A stretch of 64,000 nucleotides of DNA from an uncultured bacterium (GTDB lineage Bacteria; Bacillota; Clostridia; UBA1381), in assembly GCA_905215805.1 (NCBI GenBank), contig CAJMRL010000002.1:62001-126000 (forward strand), read 5' to 3'. The notes below the pieces were generated by a model. It did not search any database and was not told where the DNA came from. It saw only the letters and a list, made by a program, of their open reading frames with translations. The translations under genes were made by a program, and so were the position numbers. Shown here piece by piece: positions 27,596-36,464 of this stretch; position 1 is the first letter of the stretch, and each line of letters begins with the position of its first letter.

Positions 27596-29533
27596 ATGAA
27601 TATAGAACATAACTCTCGTGAGGAATTTTATAGATTTCCTTTTGGAGCAGTTACATGCGGAACAGATGTAAGGCTCAGACTTGCAGTTGATGATATAGGT
27701 ATACCCAATGCTGTTCGTCTTGTATATATAGAGGATGGCAAAGAAGAGAAAAGAGTAGATATGCCGTATATCTTCAGTCTCTCGAGCTTTAGCGTCTATT
27801 CAGTCAGTATAAAAGTTCCGTCAAAAGCCGGACTCATATGGTATTATTTTGAGTTGGAAACCGGCAGCGGAACGATTTATTACGGTAATAATGACGAGGG
27901 TTTGGGAGGAGTCGGAAAAGTAAGTTATCAAAAACCCGGAAGATCCTTTCAGATTACAGTATACAACAAATATTATGAAACGCCTGAATGGTTTAAGACA
28001 GGAATAGCATACCAGATCTTTGTAGATCGCTTTAACAACGGTAATGAAGACGGATCATTTTTAGGAAATCGGGATGATATCATAAAACGCGAATGGGGTG
28101 ACAGACCGTTTTATAAGGCGGAGCAATTTGGCGGAGAATATAAGGCAAATGATTTTTTTGGAGGAAATCTCAAGGGAGTTATAGATAAGCTGCCATATCT
28201 TGAAGAATTGGGAGTGACAGTTATTTATCTTAATCCTATTTTCCGGGCTTATTCAAATCACAAATATGATACAGGAAGCTATGAACAAATAGACCCCATG
28301 TTTGGCGATGAGGAAACATTCAAGAAGCTATGTGCAGAAGCGAAAAAAAGAGGAATAAGAATAATCCTTGATGGAGTGTTCAATCATACCGGCTCAGACA
28401 GCCAGTATTTTAACAGAGACGGAAAATACGACAGTGTAGGAGCGTATCAGTCTAAGGAATCACCGTACTACCCTTGGTTTAAATTCATGGAATGGCCAGA
28501 CGTATACGAGAGCTGGTGGGGGATGCAGACGCTTCCTCAGGTCAATGAAAGCAATGATGATTATCGCGAATATATGCTTTCGGGCGAGAATGCGATAGTA
28601 AAGAAATGGATAAAAGCCGGCGCTTATGGTTGGAGACTTGATGTTGTTGATGAACTTCCGGACTTTTTTGTGAGAGAGTTAAGACAAAGTGTTAAGTCAG
28701 TAAACAAGGATGCTGTAATAATAGGGGAAGTATGGGAAGACGCCTCTAATAAAGTTGCCTATGGTGAAAGAAGAAAGTATTTTATGGGTGATGAGCTGGA
28801 TTCTGTAATGAACTACCCTATGCGTAACGCCTTGATAGATGCGGCGTTGGGAAGAATCACATCCAAACAGCTTGATACGCGTCTTATGAGCTTAAAAGAG
28901 AATTATCCGCGTCCGGCATATTATTCGCTTCTAAATATAATTTCAAGCCATGATGTGGAACGAGTAATGACTCTTATGGGCGGTGTACCGTCAAGACATG
29001 ATGTTGACAGAGATTTTCAGGCGGATTTTAAGCTTGATGGATATGCGCTTACGGTTGCGAAAGATAGAGCTACACTTATTTTAGGACTGCTTATGACACT
29101 TCCGGGAGTTCCATGTATCTTTTATGGAGATGAAGTGGGAGTGCAGGGATACGGAGATCCGTTTTGCCGCTCGTGTATGCCGTGGGGACATTTTGACGAA
29201 ATAGATCCGGATAAAAGAGTAAGAGAACGTTATCATAATATGATAAGGATCAGAAAAACATCTAAGGCTTTTTCAATAGGCGAATTTGAAAGTGTATACA
29301 CAGAAGGACATGTGTATGGCTTTGTGCGGTATTATGATAATGATATGTATGTGGTTACGGCTAATTTTGGCAGTACGAATGAAAATATACGCCTTGATGT
29401 GGCAAGATACGGAATCCGAAAGATGGAATGCGTGTCAGCTGATAATGAAGAGCAGAGTTCAGGTGATGGAATTTATCATATAGATATGCCCTCTCTTTGG
29501 GTTAAGGTTTTTAAGGTTACAGAATGGGTTTAA
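27596..29533 (+). CDS. GH13 alpha-glucosidase / neopullulanase-like maltodextrin hydrolase
   Basis: 645 residues from ATG 27596 (TTGGAGGAA upstream). N-terminal beta-sandwich (~residues 1-130, CBM34-like position), then a GH13 barrel: GVFNHTGSDS, nucleophile Asp in GWRLDVVDELPDF, acid Glu in GEVWEDA, and SSHDVERV. The layout matches the GH13_20 neopullulanase/cyclomaltodextrinase group. There is no signal peptide, so it probably trims intracellular glycogen or imported maltodextrin. Preceded by the attenuator-like leader and followed 17 bases later by the Nudix-like fusion gene. Confidence 0.9.
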   Translation: MNIEHNSREEFYRFPFGAVTCGTDVRLRLAVDDIGIPNAVRLVYIEDGKEEKRVDMPYIFSLSSFSVYSVSIKVPSKAGLIWYYFELETGSGTIYYGNNDEGLGGVGKVSYQKPGRSFQITVYNKYYETPEWFKTGIAYQIFVDRFNNGNEDGSFLGNRDDIIKREWGDRPFYKAEQFGGEYKANDFFGGNLKGVIDKLPYLEELGVTVIYLNPIFRAYSNHKYDTGSYEQIDPMFGDEETFKKLCAEAKKRGIRIILDGVFNHTGSDSQYFNRDGKYDSVGAYQSKESPYYPWFKFMEWPDVYESWWGMQTLPQVNESNDDYREYMLSGENAIVKKWIKAGAYGWRLDVVDELPDFFVRELRQSVKSVNKDAVIIGEVWEDASNKVAYGERRKYFMGDELDSVMNYPMRNALIDAALGRITSKQLDTRLMSLKENYPRPAYYSLLNIISSHDVERVMTLMGGVPSRHDVDRDFQADFKLDGYALTVAKDRATLILGLLMTLPGVPCIFYGDEVGVQGYGDPFCRSCMPWGHFDEIDPDKRVRERYHNMIRIRKTSKAFSIGEFESVYTEGHVYGFVRYYDNDMYVVTANFGSTNENIRLDVARYGIRKMECVSADNEEQSSGDGIYHIDMPSLWVKVFKVTEWV

Positions 29534-29550
29534 TATTAGGAGGTTTATAA

Positions 29551-30258
29551 ATGACAGGAGATACAGTTCATTTATGGGTGTTAACTTGGGGACATGAAGG
29601 TTTCAGAGCATATTTAAGAAAGCCGCTTTCGGGAGGCAATTTTGGAGTAATGTGTAAGGGAAGAATAGGAGAAGGAGAAAATCCTGTAGACGTTGCTTAT
29701 AGGATTGCGGTAAGGCAGCTTTCCGAAAGAGTTGTACGAGAAGATTTGCTGATGCTTCCCGGCAGAGAAGAGGGAGTATATGTATTTATGCTCCAAAGGA
29801 AATTTGAGCATTATAATACCGGAAATGTAAAGGGTGAAATTACGAGTGTAGAAGTGTCACAGCTTTGGGATTATATAATAGCCGGTAAAGAAGGATATAA
29901 TGTAAATCTCGATGAATTGAGTATGGTTATAAACTTCTTCAGAAACGGCGATGTTGTATTTGACCGTGATATGAAGGTTGACGTGGCTGTTATAGATCAA
30001 TGTATGATAGCTAATGAATTTAGCATGAAAAATAAGAAACAGCTTGAACACAGCAGTATATGCGGATGCTTTGGATGCTTGAAAATTTTTGATCCGTCCG
30101 AGATTACTGAATATATTCCGGGTGAGGATACTGCTGTATGTCCGTATTGCGGCACAGATGCTATATTAGGTGATGCAAGCGGATACCCAATAACCGAAGA
30201 ATTTATAAAGGAAATGAACGAAGCACACTTTGGAGAAATCATGAAAAAAGCTGAATGA
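29551..30258 (+). CDS. Nudix-like domain fused to a Cys-cluster 'cytoplasmic protein' domain
   Basis: 235 residues. The N-terminal ~150 residues resemble a Nudix fold with a degraded Nudix box (GRIGEGENPVDVAYRIAVRQL, lacking the REXXEE core), so hydrolase activity is doubtful. The last ~65 residues have two Cys pairs (CGCFGC ... CPYC), then GDASGYPITEEF, a pattern seen in small conserved 'cytoplasmic proteins' of unknown role. AGGAGG ribosome site, 17 bases after the GH13 gene, so probably the last gene of the glycogen operon. Function unknown; a sugar-nucleotide or metal sensor is a guess. Confidence 0.7.
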   Translation: MTGDTVHLWVLTWGHEGFRAYLRKPLSGGNFGVMCKGRIGEGENPVDVAYRIAVRQLSERVVREDLLMLPGREEGVYVFMLQRKFEHYNTGNVKGEITSVEVSQLWDYIIAGKEGYNVNLDELSMVINFFRNGDVVFDRDMKVDVAVIDQCMIANEFSMKNKKQLEHSSICGCFGCLKIFDPSEITEYIPGEDTAVCPYCGTDAILGDASGYPITEEFIKEMNEAHFGEIMKKAE

Positions 30259-30276
30259 TTAGCGTTATGTAAAAAG

Positions 30277-30312
30277 CGGCTGAAAGGGATTGATCTCTTT
30301 CAGCCGTATTTA
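30277..30312 (+). terminator. Terminator at the end of the glycogen locus
   Basis: Perfect 10-bp stem CGGCTGAAAG / CTTTCAGCCG with a 10-base loop, followed by TATTTAT. Confidence 0.75.
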
Positions 30313-30361
30313 TATAATTATAGAGCTTATACATAAATTTTTACGATTAAAATATTTACTA

Positions 30362-30390
30362 TTGTAAAATTTGCGGAAGTATGGTATAAT
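30362..30390 (+). promoter_or_regulatory. Sigma-A promoter of the ABM-domain gene
   Basis: TTGTAA (30362-30367), 17-base spacer, TATAAT (30385-30390) with an extended TGG. Confidence 0.72.
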
Positions 30391-30430
30391 ATTTATAGAA
30401 AAAAGAAATAGATTTCGGGGAGAAGCAGCG

Positions 30431-30727
30431 ATGATTACGATAATAGCAAATTTTAAAGTAAAAGATGACAGTATATCTCAATTTAAAAGAGCAGCTTTGG
30501 ATTGTGTAAGAGAAACACGCAAGGAAAAGGGAAATATAGCATATAAAATTTATCAGGAGAGAAATAATTCAGGTCATTTTACATTTTTTGAAGAATGGCT
30601 TAATGATACTGCAATTGATGGACACAATAAAGCTGTTCATTTTAAAAAATTTTTAGATACTATAATGCCTATGTGTGAAGAAGAACCTGAAATTACTCAA
30701 ATGTCAGCGGTACCATCGGTGTATTAA
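30431..30727 (+). CDS. Antibiotic biosynthesis monooxygenase (ABM/YgiN-like) domain protein
   Basis: 98 residues from ATG 30431 (GGGGAG upstream). One dimeric ferredoxin-like ABM domain: ITIIANFKVK, NIAYKIYQERNN, HFTFFEEWLND, and the helix with HFKKFLDTI. Members include quinol monooxygenase YgiN and many uncharacterised proteins; the true activity is not predictable. Monocistronic, with its own promoter and a strong shared terminator. Confidence 0.85.
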   Translation: MITIIANFKVKDDSISQFKRAALDCVRETRKEKGNIAYKIYQERNNSGHFTFFEEWLNDTAIDGHNKAVHFKKFLDTIMPMCEEEPEITQMSAVPSVY

Positions 30728-30768
30728 AAAGACTTATACAGCAGTTGGGCTGTATAAGTCTTTTAATA
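30726..30768. terminator. Bidirectional terminator between the ABM gene and cca
   Basis: Long perfect stem AAAGACTTATACAGC / GCTGTATAAGTCTTT between convergent genes, with A and T runs on the two sides. Confidence 0.9.
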
Positions 30769-30778
30769 TATTACATAT

Positions 30779-32131
30779 TTATTGTGCAGCGGGATGATCA
30801 TATTGTATACATTCAGCTGCCTTTTTTATTAGTATCTCATGATCATTGGAAATTTCATCATCCATAACCATATTCATGAGTTTTTTTAGAATTTCACCTA
30901 TCTGTTTCCCCGGATTTATACCTAAAGCGATGATATCCTTGCCGCTTATATTAAGATCTGATATTTGGAAGCATTTATTTTCTTCCTGTATTTTAGCAAG
31001 CTCTGTATTAACGGATTCAAGTAATTTCAAGGTATTCTTACATGCCTGTTCGGCATGACCTTTGGCGTCGGCGCGGACTATTTCAAATAAAAGTTCAACA
31101 TTATCCATTCCGATTTTATTAAGCAAACGTAACAACCCTTTGCGTTTGAGTACCGGCAGGACGTCATGATAAAGAACAAGAGTTTTCACGCTTTTTATAA
31201 TATCATTTGACATTTTTAATCTTTTTAACGCATTTTCTGCAAGCTCTGCGCTTATTTTTGCGTGACCGTAAAAATGTCCTCCGTTTTGGTCTTCGGTATA
31301 GCAATGAGGCTTTCCACAATCATGGAACAGCATTGAAAGTCTTAAAATTTCATCATTTCTTATATTATCGACCGTACGAAGCGTATGCTGCCATACATCG
31401 CTGTCGTGATATGGATTATTTTGTTCAAATCCAAATTCAGGCTCAAGCTCGGGAATAACTATTGCTAAAATATCGCGAAATTCATCAAGTATTCTTGCAG
31501 CACCCTTCCCGCATATAAGCTTTAAAAGCTCAGCAGAGATTCTTTCTTTTGATATAAAATTTAAAAGCTCTTTATTTTTGTGCATAGCCATTGACGTATC
31601 GTCTTCTATCTTAAAATCAAAAGATGAAGCGAAGCGCATTGCGCGTAGGATTCTTAAAGCGTCTTCATTAAAGCGTTCATCGGCGTTGCCTACACATCTG
31701 ATAATTCCTTTTTTTAAATCACCTTCTCCGCCAAAATAATCCTTAAGACCGTCAATGTCATTATACGCCATTGAATTTATAGTAAAGTCGCGTCTTTTTA
31801 CATCCTCACGCAAATCAGTTACAAAGCTTACATGATCGGGCTTGCGCCGGTCCGAATATTTACCTTCGATTCTATATGTGGTTATCTCATATCCAACATG
31901 GTCTATCATAATAGTGACAGTCCCGTGCTGCAAGCCTGTTTCTATAATATGAAAGCCAGAAAAAATATCTTCTATGTTTTCGGGAAGCGCGCTGGTACAT
32001 ATGTCCCAGTCATTAGGAGAGCAGCCGCGCAGACTGTCGCGTACACATCCTCCGACAGCATAAGCTTCATAGCCGCTGTCGGTTATTTTGCGTATTATAA
32101 GCTGTACCGATTCTGGAAGTTTTATCTGCAT
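30779..32131 (-). CDS. cca: CCA tRNA nucleotidyltransferase
   Basis: Adds or repairs the 3' CCA of tRNAs. 450 residues from ATG 32131 (AAGGAGC upstream; the longer upstream reading would run into speB). Class II nucleotidyltransferase head: GGCVRDSLRG, then NDWDICTSA carrying the metal DxD, then RRDFTINSMAY and RILRAMRFA; an HD domain follows (FHDCGKPHC). It begins one base after the speB stop and is the last gene of the spermidine operon. The three tRNA genes in this window already encode CCA, so repair is probably its main role. Confidence 0.95.
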   Translation of the reverse strand: MQIKLPESVQLIIRKITDSGYEAYAVGGCVRDSLRGCSPNDWDICTSALPENIEDIFSGFHIIETGLQHGTVTIMIDHVGYEITTYRIEGKYSDRRKPDHVSFVTDLREDVKRRDFTINSMAYNDIDGLKDYFGGEGDLKKGIIRCVGNADERFNEDALRILRAMRFASSFDFKIEDDTSMAMHKNKELLNFISKERISAELLKLICGKGAARILDEFRDILAIVIPELEPEFGFEQNNPYHDSDVWQHTLRTVDNIRNDEILRLSMLFHDCGKPHCYTEDQNGGHFYGHAKISAELAENALKRLKMSNDIIKSVKTLVLYHDVLPVLKRKGLLRLLNKIGMDNVELLFEIVRADAKGHAEQACKNTLKLLESVNTELAKIQEENKCFQISDLNISGKDIIALGINPGKQIGEILKKLMNMVMDDEISNDHEILIKKAAECIQYDHPAAQ

Positions 32132-32132
32132 T

Positions 32133-32996
32133 TCAAAGCTCCTTTTTAGCGCATAGACGTAAAAGCCATTCACGCATGATTTTAAGAGCAACAGCTGTTG
32201 ATGCTCCGCTCTGATCAAGCATTGGAGAAAGCTCATTTATATCAGTTCCGACAATGTTAAGCTCTCCAACCTTTAATATAGCATCTAAAAGTTGAGTGAA
32301 GCTGACTCCTCCGGCCTCGGGAGTGCCTGTTCCGGGAAATACGGACGGGTCGAGAACATCAAGGTCGAGTGTGAAATAAACAGGCTTGTCTTTTAGCTTC
32401 TTTATTACGTCTTCAAGTCCATTGAAATCAAATTTTTGAGTAATAACATGATTTTTTCCCCATTCAAATTCTGCTCTGTCACCGCTTCTTATACCGAATT
32501 GATATATTTTTCCGTCTCCTATTATATCCCAGCAGCGATGAATGACGCTTGCATGTGACAGCCGTGCCCCGAGATATTCTTCTCTCAAATCGGCGTGGGC
32601 GTCAAAATGAACGATATGCAGATCCGGATATTTTTCAGCCATTGCTCTCACAGCGCCAAGTGTAACGAGATGCTCTCCGCCTATCATAAACGGAAGCTTG
32701 CCGTCGGAAAGAATTGTTCTTGTCATTTCTGTTATATCTTTAAGTGCAAGCTCCGTATCGCCGAAGCATAGTTCTAAATCACCTGCATCAAAAATCTTAA
32801 AATCTTCTAAATCAAGATCCTGATAAGGACTGTATGTTTCGAGACCATATGATTCCGCTCTCATTGTGCGGCTTGCAAAACGGGTACCGGGACGATACGA
32901 TGTGGTGGAATCAAACGGCGCACCGAATATTACTATATCTGAATCTATATAGTCATTGTCGCATCCGAGAAAGGTTTCTATATTTTTATTCAACAT
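32133..32996 (-). CDS. speB: Agmatinase
   Basis: Ureohydrolase that splits agmatine into putrescine and urea. 287 residues. Mn-binding motifs of the arginase family are all present: GGEHLVTLGA, HFDAHADLR, and TLDLDVLDPS. In this context (next to an arginine decarboxylase and spermidine synthase) agmatinase is the right call rather than arginase or formiminoglutamase. Starts 11 bases inside the 3' end of speE, so translation is coupled. Confidence 0.95.
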   Translation of the reverse strand: MLNKNIETFLGCDNDYIDSDIVIFGAPFDSTTSYRPGTRFASRTMRAESYGLETYSPYQDLDLEDFKIFDAGDLELCFGDTELALKDITEMTRTILSDGKLPFMIGGEHLVTLGAVRAMAEKYPDLHIVHFDAHADLREEYLGARLSHASVIHRCWDIIGDGKIYQFGIRSGDRAEFEWGKNHVITQKFDFNGLEDVIKKLKDKPVYFTLDLDVLDPSVFPGTGTPEAGGVSFTQLLDAILKVGELNIVGTDINELSPMLDQSGASTAVALKIMREWLLRLCAKKEL

Positions 32997-33837
32997 CCTT
33001 TAAAAGCTCCTCTACATAATTTGGCAGATAAAATGAACCTGCGTGAAGTTTTGGATTATAGTATCTGGTTTTAAGACCGAGAGCGTTCCATTTAACGCTG
33101 TTGAGGTCATTGACCGGGTGATATTTTTTTGATGCAAATCCAAAAAGCCAGTGTCCGGAAGGATATGTGGGTATATGTACCTGATATACTCGGCTTATGG
33201 GGAAGGACTCAACAATTCTTTTATGTGCTCTTTGCATTGCATAAGCATCCTCAGTGTAAAACGGACTTTCGTGTTGATTCACCATTATTCCGTCCTCCTT
33301 TAAGGCTTTATAGCAGTTTCCATAGAATTCCTTTGTAAATAATCCTTCACCGGGACCAAAAGGATCAGTGGAATCAACAATAATTACATCATATTCATTT
33401 TTACAATGACGTATAAATTTAAGTCCGTCTTCAAAATAGAAATTAACTCTTGGGTCACAGAGAGCTCCGGCAGTCTGCGGAAGAAATTTTTTGCATACTT
33501 CAACGACCAACTCGTCTATTTCAACCAAATCAATCTTTTCTACCGTAGGATAACGAAGGACTTCACGCACTGTTCCTCCATCGCCGCCACCTATGACAAG
33601 AATATTTTTTGCTTTAGGGTGTACCGCCATAGGGACATGTGAAATCATTTCATGATAAATAAACTCATCTTTTTCGGTAAGCATCATATACCCGTCAAGA
33701 GTAAGGAATCTGCCGAATTCTCTTGAGTCAAATATATCGATTCTCTGAAATTCGCTTTTTCCCGAATAAAGCTGTCTGTCTACTTTTATTGAGAAGCGTA
33801 CATTAGGCGTATGCTTTTCAGTAAACCATAGTTCCAA
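32986..33837 (-). CDS. speE: Spermidine synthase
   Basis: Aminopropyltransferase joining decarboxylated SAM and putrescine. 283 residues. Signature GGGDGGTVREVLRY, then EIDELVVEVCKKFLP, and DSTDPFGPGEGLF with the catalytic Asp. The N-terminal beta-strand region LWFTEKHTPNVRFSIKV is typical. Overlaps speB by 11 bases and lies 24 bases after the decarboxylase gene. Confidence 0.97.
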   Translation of the reverse strand: MELWFTEKHTPNVRFSIKVDRQLYSGKSEFQRIDIFDSREFGRFLTLDGYMMLTEKDEFIYHEMISHVPMAVHPKAKNILVIGGGDGGTVREVLRYPTVEKIDLVEIDELVVEVCKKFLPQTAGALCDPRVNFYFEDGLKFIRHCKNEYDVIIVDSTDPFGPGEGLFTKEFYGNCYKALKEDGIMVNQHESPFYTEDAYAMQRAHKRIVESFPISRVYQVHIPTYPSGHWLFGFASKKYHPVNDLNSVKWNALGLKTRYYNPKLHAGSFYLPNYVEELLKDVE

Positions 33838-33861
33838 ATTCTATCACTCCTTAATTCTGCG

Positions 33862-35334
33862 TTAAATAATTCTGCTGTAAGTTCTTTCGCGCATTACATT
33901 AAGTCTTTCGGTATTTAAATCCTCCGTACCTAACAGAGTACAATTCTTTTCCTTTGCATATTCGATATAATCAATGATCTGCTCTGTTACAAGTTCTCCG
34001 GGAGCAAGTATCGGTATTCCCGGCGGATAGCACATTACAAATTCTGAGCATACGCAGCCGATCGCCTTACGCAGCGGGACGCTTTCCTTTTCGGCATAAA
34101 ACGCTGTTCTCGGGCGGTGTACGACCTCAGGGTTGATATACTCTGTTTCAAGCATTCCTGTTTTGTCCTTTTTATACATACGATGTATTTCGGCAAGAGC
34201 ACTTATAAGACGTTCAATATCTTTGTAGCGGTCGCCTATCGATACATATGCTAAGAGATTGCCCATATCCCCGAACTCGGTTTGTATATCGTAATCATCG
34301 CGAAGGATATCATAAACCTCTATTCCTGCAAGCCCCAAGTCAAGCGTATGTATGGAGAGCTTTGTCTCGTCAAAATCATAAATACTGTCTCCGTTGATAA
34401 GCTCACTTCCATAAGCGTAGTAATCTCCTATTTGATTGATTTCCTCACGAGCGTATTTTACGAGCTGCTTTATTTTATCAAAAATTTCTTCTCCATGCAG
34501 CGCAAGATTACGTCTTGAGATGTCAAGACTTGACATAAGAAGATAGGAGCCGCTGGTTGTCTGAGTAAGATTTATTATCTGGCGCACATAATCGCTGTTT
34601 ACATTTTTGCCTGTAAGCAGGAAGGAGCTTTGTGTCAAAGAGCCGCCGGATTTATGCATACTGACTGACGCCATATCCGCCCCTGCTTCCATGGCTGCAC
34701 AAGGAAGACCTTTACCAAAATAGAAGTGCGTTCCGTGAGCTTCATCCGCAAGCAGCAGCATGCCGTGCTCATGAGCCAGCTTTGTAATTGAGCGTATATC
34801 AGAGCATATTCCGTAATATGTCGGATTATTTACAAAAACGGCTTTAGCGTCAGGATTGTCCTCAATTGCGCGTTTAACCTCGCTGACCTTCATCCCGAGA
34901 GAGATGCCAAGACGAGGATTCGTTTCAGGATTTACATATACAGGAATAGCTCCGCATAATATCATAGCATTTATAACAGAGCGGTGTACATTTCTCGGGA
35001 GAATAATTTTGTCGCCCTCTTTACAGGCAGACATGATCATACTTTGAACTGCGGATGTAGTTCCGCCCACCATAAAAAATGCGTGGTCAGCGCCGAAGGC
35101 ATCGGCGGCAATATCTTCCGCTTCCTTTATTACCGATACGGGGTGGCAGAGATTGTCAAGCAGCTTCATGGAATTCACATCTACCGCCATACATTTTTCG
35201 CCGAGAAATTCTGTAAGCTCCTCATTGCCCTTTCCGCGCTTGTGTCCCGGAACATCGAACGGAACAATTCTCATTTCCTTTAATTTTTGCAGCGCCTCAA
35301 GAACAGGCGCTCTGTGTTGAATATTTTTATCCAT
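33862..35334 (-). CDS. speA: Arginine decarboxylase (Orn/Lys/Arg decarboxylase, fold type I)
   Basis: 490 residues, the short Bacillus SpeA/YaaO type. PLP-binding Lys228 sits in SMHKSGGSLTQSS; also VPGHKRG near the start, GTTSAVQSM and LADEAHGTHFYF. The family includes arginine, lysine and ornithine decarboxylases; arginine is chosen because speB (agmatinase) and speE follow in the same operon. Lies 24 bases after speD. The C-terminal YPPGIPILAPGE motif is conserved in this group. Confidence 0.92.
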   Translation of the reverse strand: MDKNIQHRAPVLEALQKLKEMRIVPFDVPGHKRGKGNEELTEFLGEKCMAVDVNSMKLLDNLCHPVSVIKEAEDIAADAFGADHAFFMVGGTTSAVQSMIMSACKEGDKIILPRNVHRSVINAMILCGAIPVYVNPETNPRLGISLGMKVSEVKRAIEDNPDAKAVFVNNPTYYGICSDIRSITKLAHEHGMLLLADEAHGTHFYFGKGLPCAAMEAGADMASVSMHKSGGSLTQSSFLLTGKNVNSDYVRQIINLTQTTSGSYLLMSSLDISRRNLALHGEEIFDKIKQLVKYAREEINQIGDYYAYGSELINGDSIYDFDETKLSIHTLDLGLAGIEVYDILRDDYDIQTEFGDMGNLLAYVSIGDRYKDIERLISALAEIHRMYKKDKTGMLETEYINPEVVHRPRTAFYAEKESVPLRKAIGCVCSEFVMCYPPGIPILAPGELVTEQIIDYIEYAKEKNCTLLGTEDLNTERLNVMRERTYSRII

Positions 35335-35358
35335 TTATACACCTCATAAAATCAAGCG

Positions 35359-36144
35359 TCAGCCAAAAACATTTTTTCCGCTGTAGATTTCAATCATTTC
35401 TTTGCGGATATTTTCGGCAATTTCATTACGCAAATTTTCATCAAGATCGTAAACCTTGGTATTAAAAAGATAATTCTGCAAATCTATTTCTTTAAGCATC
35501 ATTTTCGTATGAAAAAGATTTGCCTGATACATATTCATATCGATTGCATTATACTTATTAAGCGTAGCATCGTCTATAAAATCTTGAATGGATTTAATAT
35601 CGTGGTCAAGAAAAAGCTTTTTGCCTTTTACATCACGAGTAAATCCTCGTACACGATAATCCATTGTTATTATATCCGAGTCAAAGCTTCCTATAAGATA
35701 GTCAAGCGTATGCAGCGGTGAAATTTCTCCGCATGTAGCGACATCAATATCAACGCGGAAGGTTGCAATTGACGTTTCGGGATGAAATTCAGGATAGGTA
35801 TGCACGGTTATATGGCTTTTATCCAGGTGAGCGACAATAGTATCATTATAGTCCATAGCCGCTTCTTCAAGATTTTCTCCGCCTGCGGGCTTCATGCTGC
35901 CGTCAGCTATTAGAAATGTCACGCTTGCACCCTGAGGTTCATAGTCCTGCTTTGAAACATTTAATACATGAGCGCCTATCATATCCGTAAGCTTAAACAT
36001 CATTTTTGTAAGACGTTCTGAGTTGTATTCGGAATCTATATAAGCTATATATTCGAGCTGTTCCGAAGGCGACTTTGCATAACAGACATCATATATATTA
36101 AAGCTTAGCGATTTTGTAAGGTTATTGAATCCGTATAATTTCAT
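35359..36144 (-). CDS. speD: S-adenosylmethionine decarboxylase proenzyme (E. coli-type)
   Basis: Makes decarboxylated SAM for SpeE. 261 residues, closely like the long Gram-negative SpeD type rather than the ~125-residue Bacillus type. The self-cleavage site is K109-S110 in AHLDKSHITVHTYPE; S110 would become the pyruvoyl group. Also conserved: ARQDYEP-like KQDYEPQGASVT, TCGEISPL, MDYRVRGFTRD. First gene of the spe operon, with a promoter at 36295-36323 and a ~145-base leader. Confidence 0.96.
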   Translation of the reverse strand: MKLYGFNNLTKSLSFNIYDVCYAKSPSEQLEYIAYIDSEYNSERLTKMMFKLTDMIGAHVLNVSKQDYEPQGASVTFLIADGSMKPAGGENLEEAAMDYNDTIVAHLDKSHITVHTYPEFHPETSIATFRVDIDVATCGEISPLHTLDYLIGSFDSDIITMDYRVRGFTRDVKGKKLFLDHDIKSIQDFIDDATLNKYNAIDMNMYQANLFHTKMMLKEIDLQNYLFNTKVYDLDENLRNEIAENIRKEMIEIYSGKNVFG

Positions 36145-36198
36145 TTCTTGTATTGTGATTTCCTTTCATGCGTTTTTTGAATATGTTACATTTTAGTC

Positions 36199-36252
36199 AC
36201 ATCATAGAGAGCAAGCTCCTGAAAATGAATCATAAAAATTTTTTCATGATGT
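36199..36252 (-). promoter_or_regulatory. Leader hairpin before speD
   Basis: On the minus strand ACATCAT (36252-36246) pairs with ATGATGT (36205-36199), enclosing GGAG-CUUG-CUCU. The same 5' arm can pair instead with ATGAT at 36233-36229, so two folds compete. Confidence 0.4.
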
Positions 36253-36294
36253 ATATACACCAGCTTATCATTGAAAAATAATTATTCTGCATTA

Positions 36295-36323
36295 ATTATA
36301 ACATAAATAATTAATGATGTCCA
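36295..36323 (-). promoter_or_regulatory. Sigma-A promoter of the spe operon
   Basis: Minus strand: TGGACA (36323-36318), 17-base spacer, TATAAT (36300-36295) with extended TGT. The rest of 36145-36464 holds only the leader, AT-rich sequence and the neighbouring terminator. Confidence 0.78.
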
Positions 36324-36427
36324 TAGCTTTGTTGATTATATTGATAATGTTTTTTTCGAAGAATATTGCTTTTTGAGAGAAGTATATGATAAAATATGTG
36401 AAGTTATAGAGAAAATATCTTAAAATA

Positions 36428-36459
36428 AAAGAACTGCCGTAAATTTGCAGCAGTTCTTT
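36428..36459 (-). terminator. Terminator after the pseudouridine synthase gene
   Basis: AAAGAACTGC / GCAGTTCTTT stem; on the minus strand it is followed by TATTTT. Confidence 0.75.
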
Positions 36460-36464
36460 AAAAT

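Noticed and set aside
36112..36169. 15-codon upstream ORF overlapping the speD start, reminiscent of the eukaryotic AMD1 uORF
   Set aside because: No ribosome site precedes its ATG, and its product has no stalling-like motif; chance is more likely.
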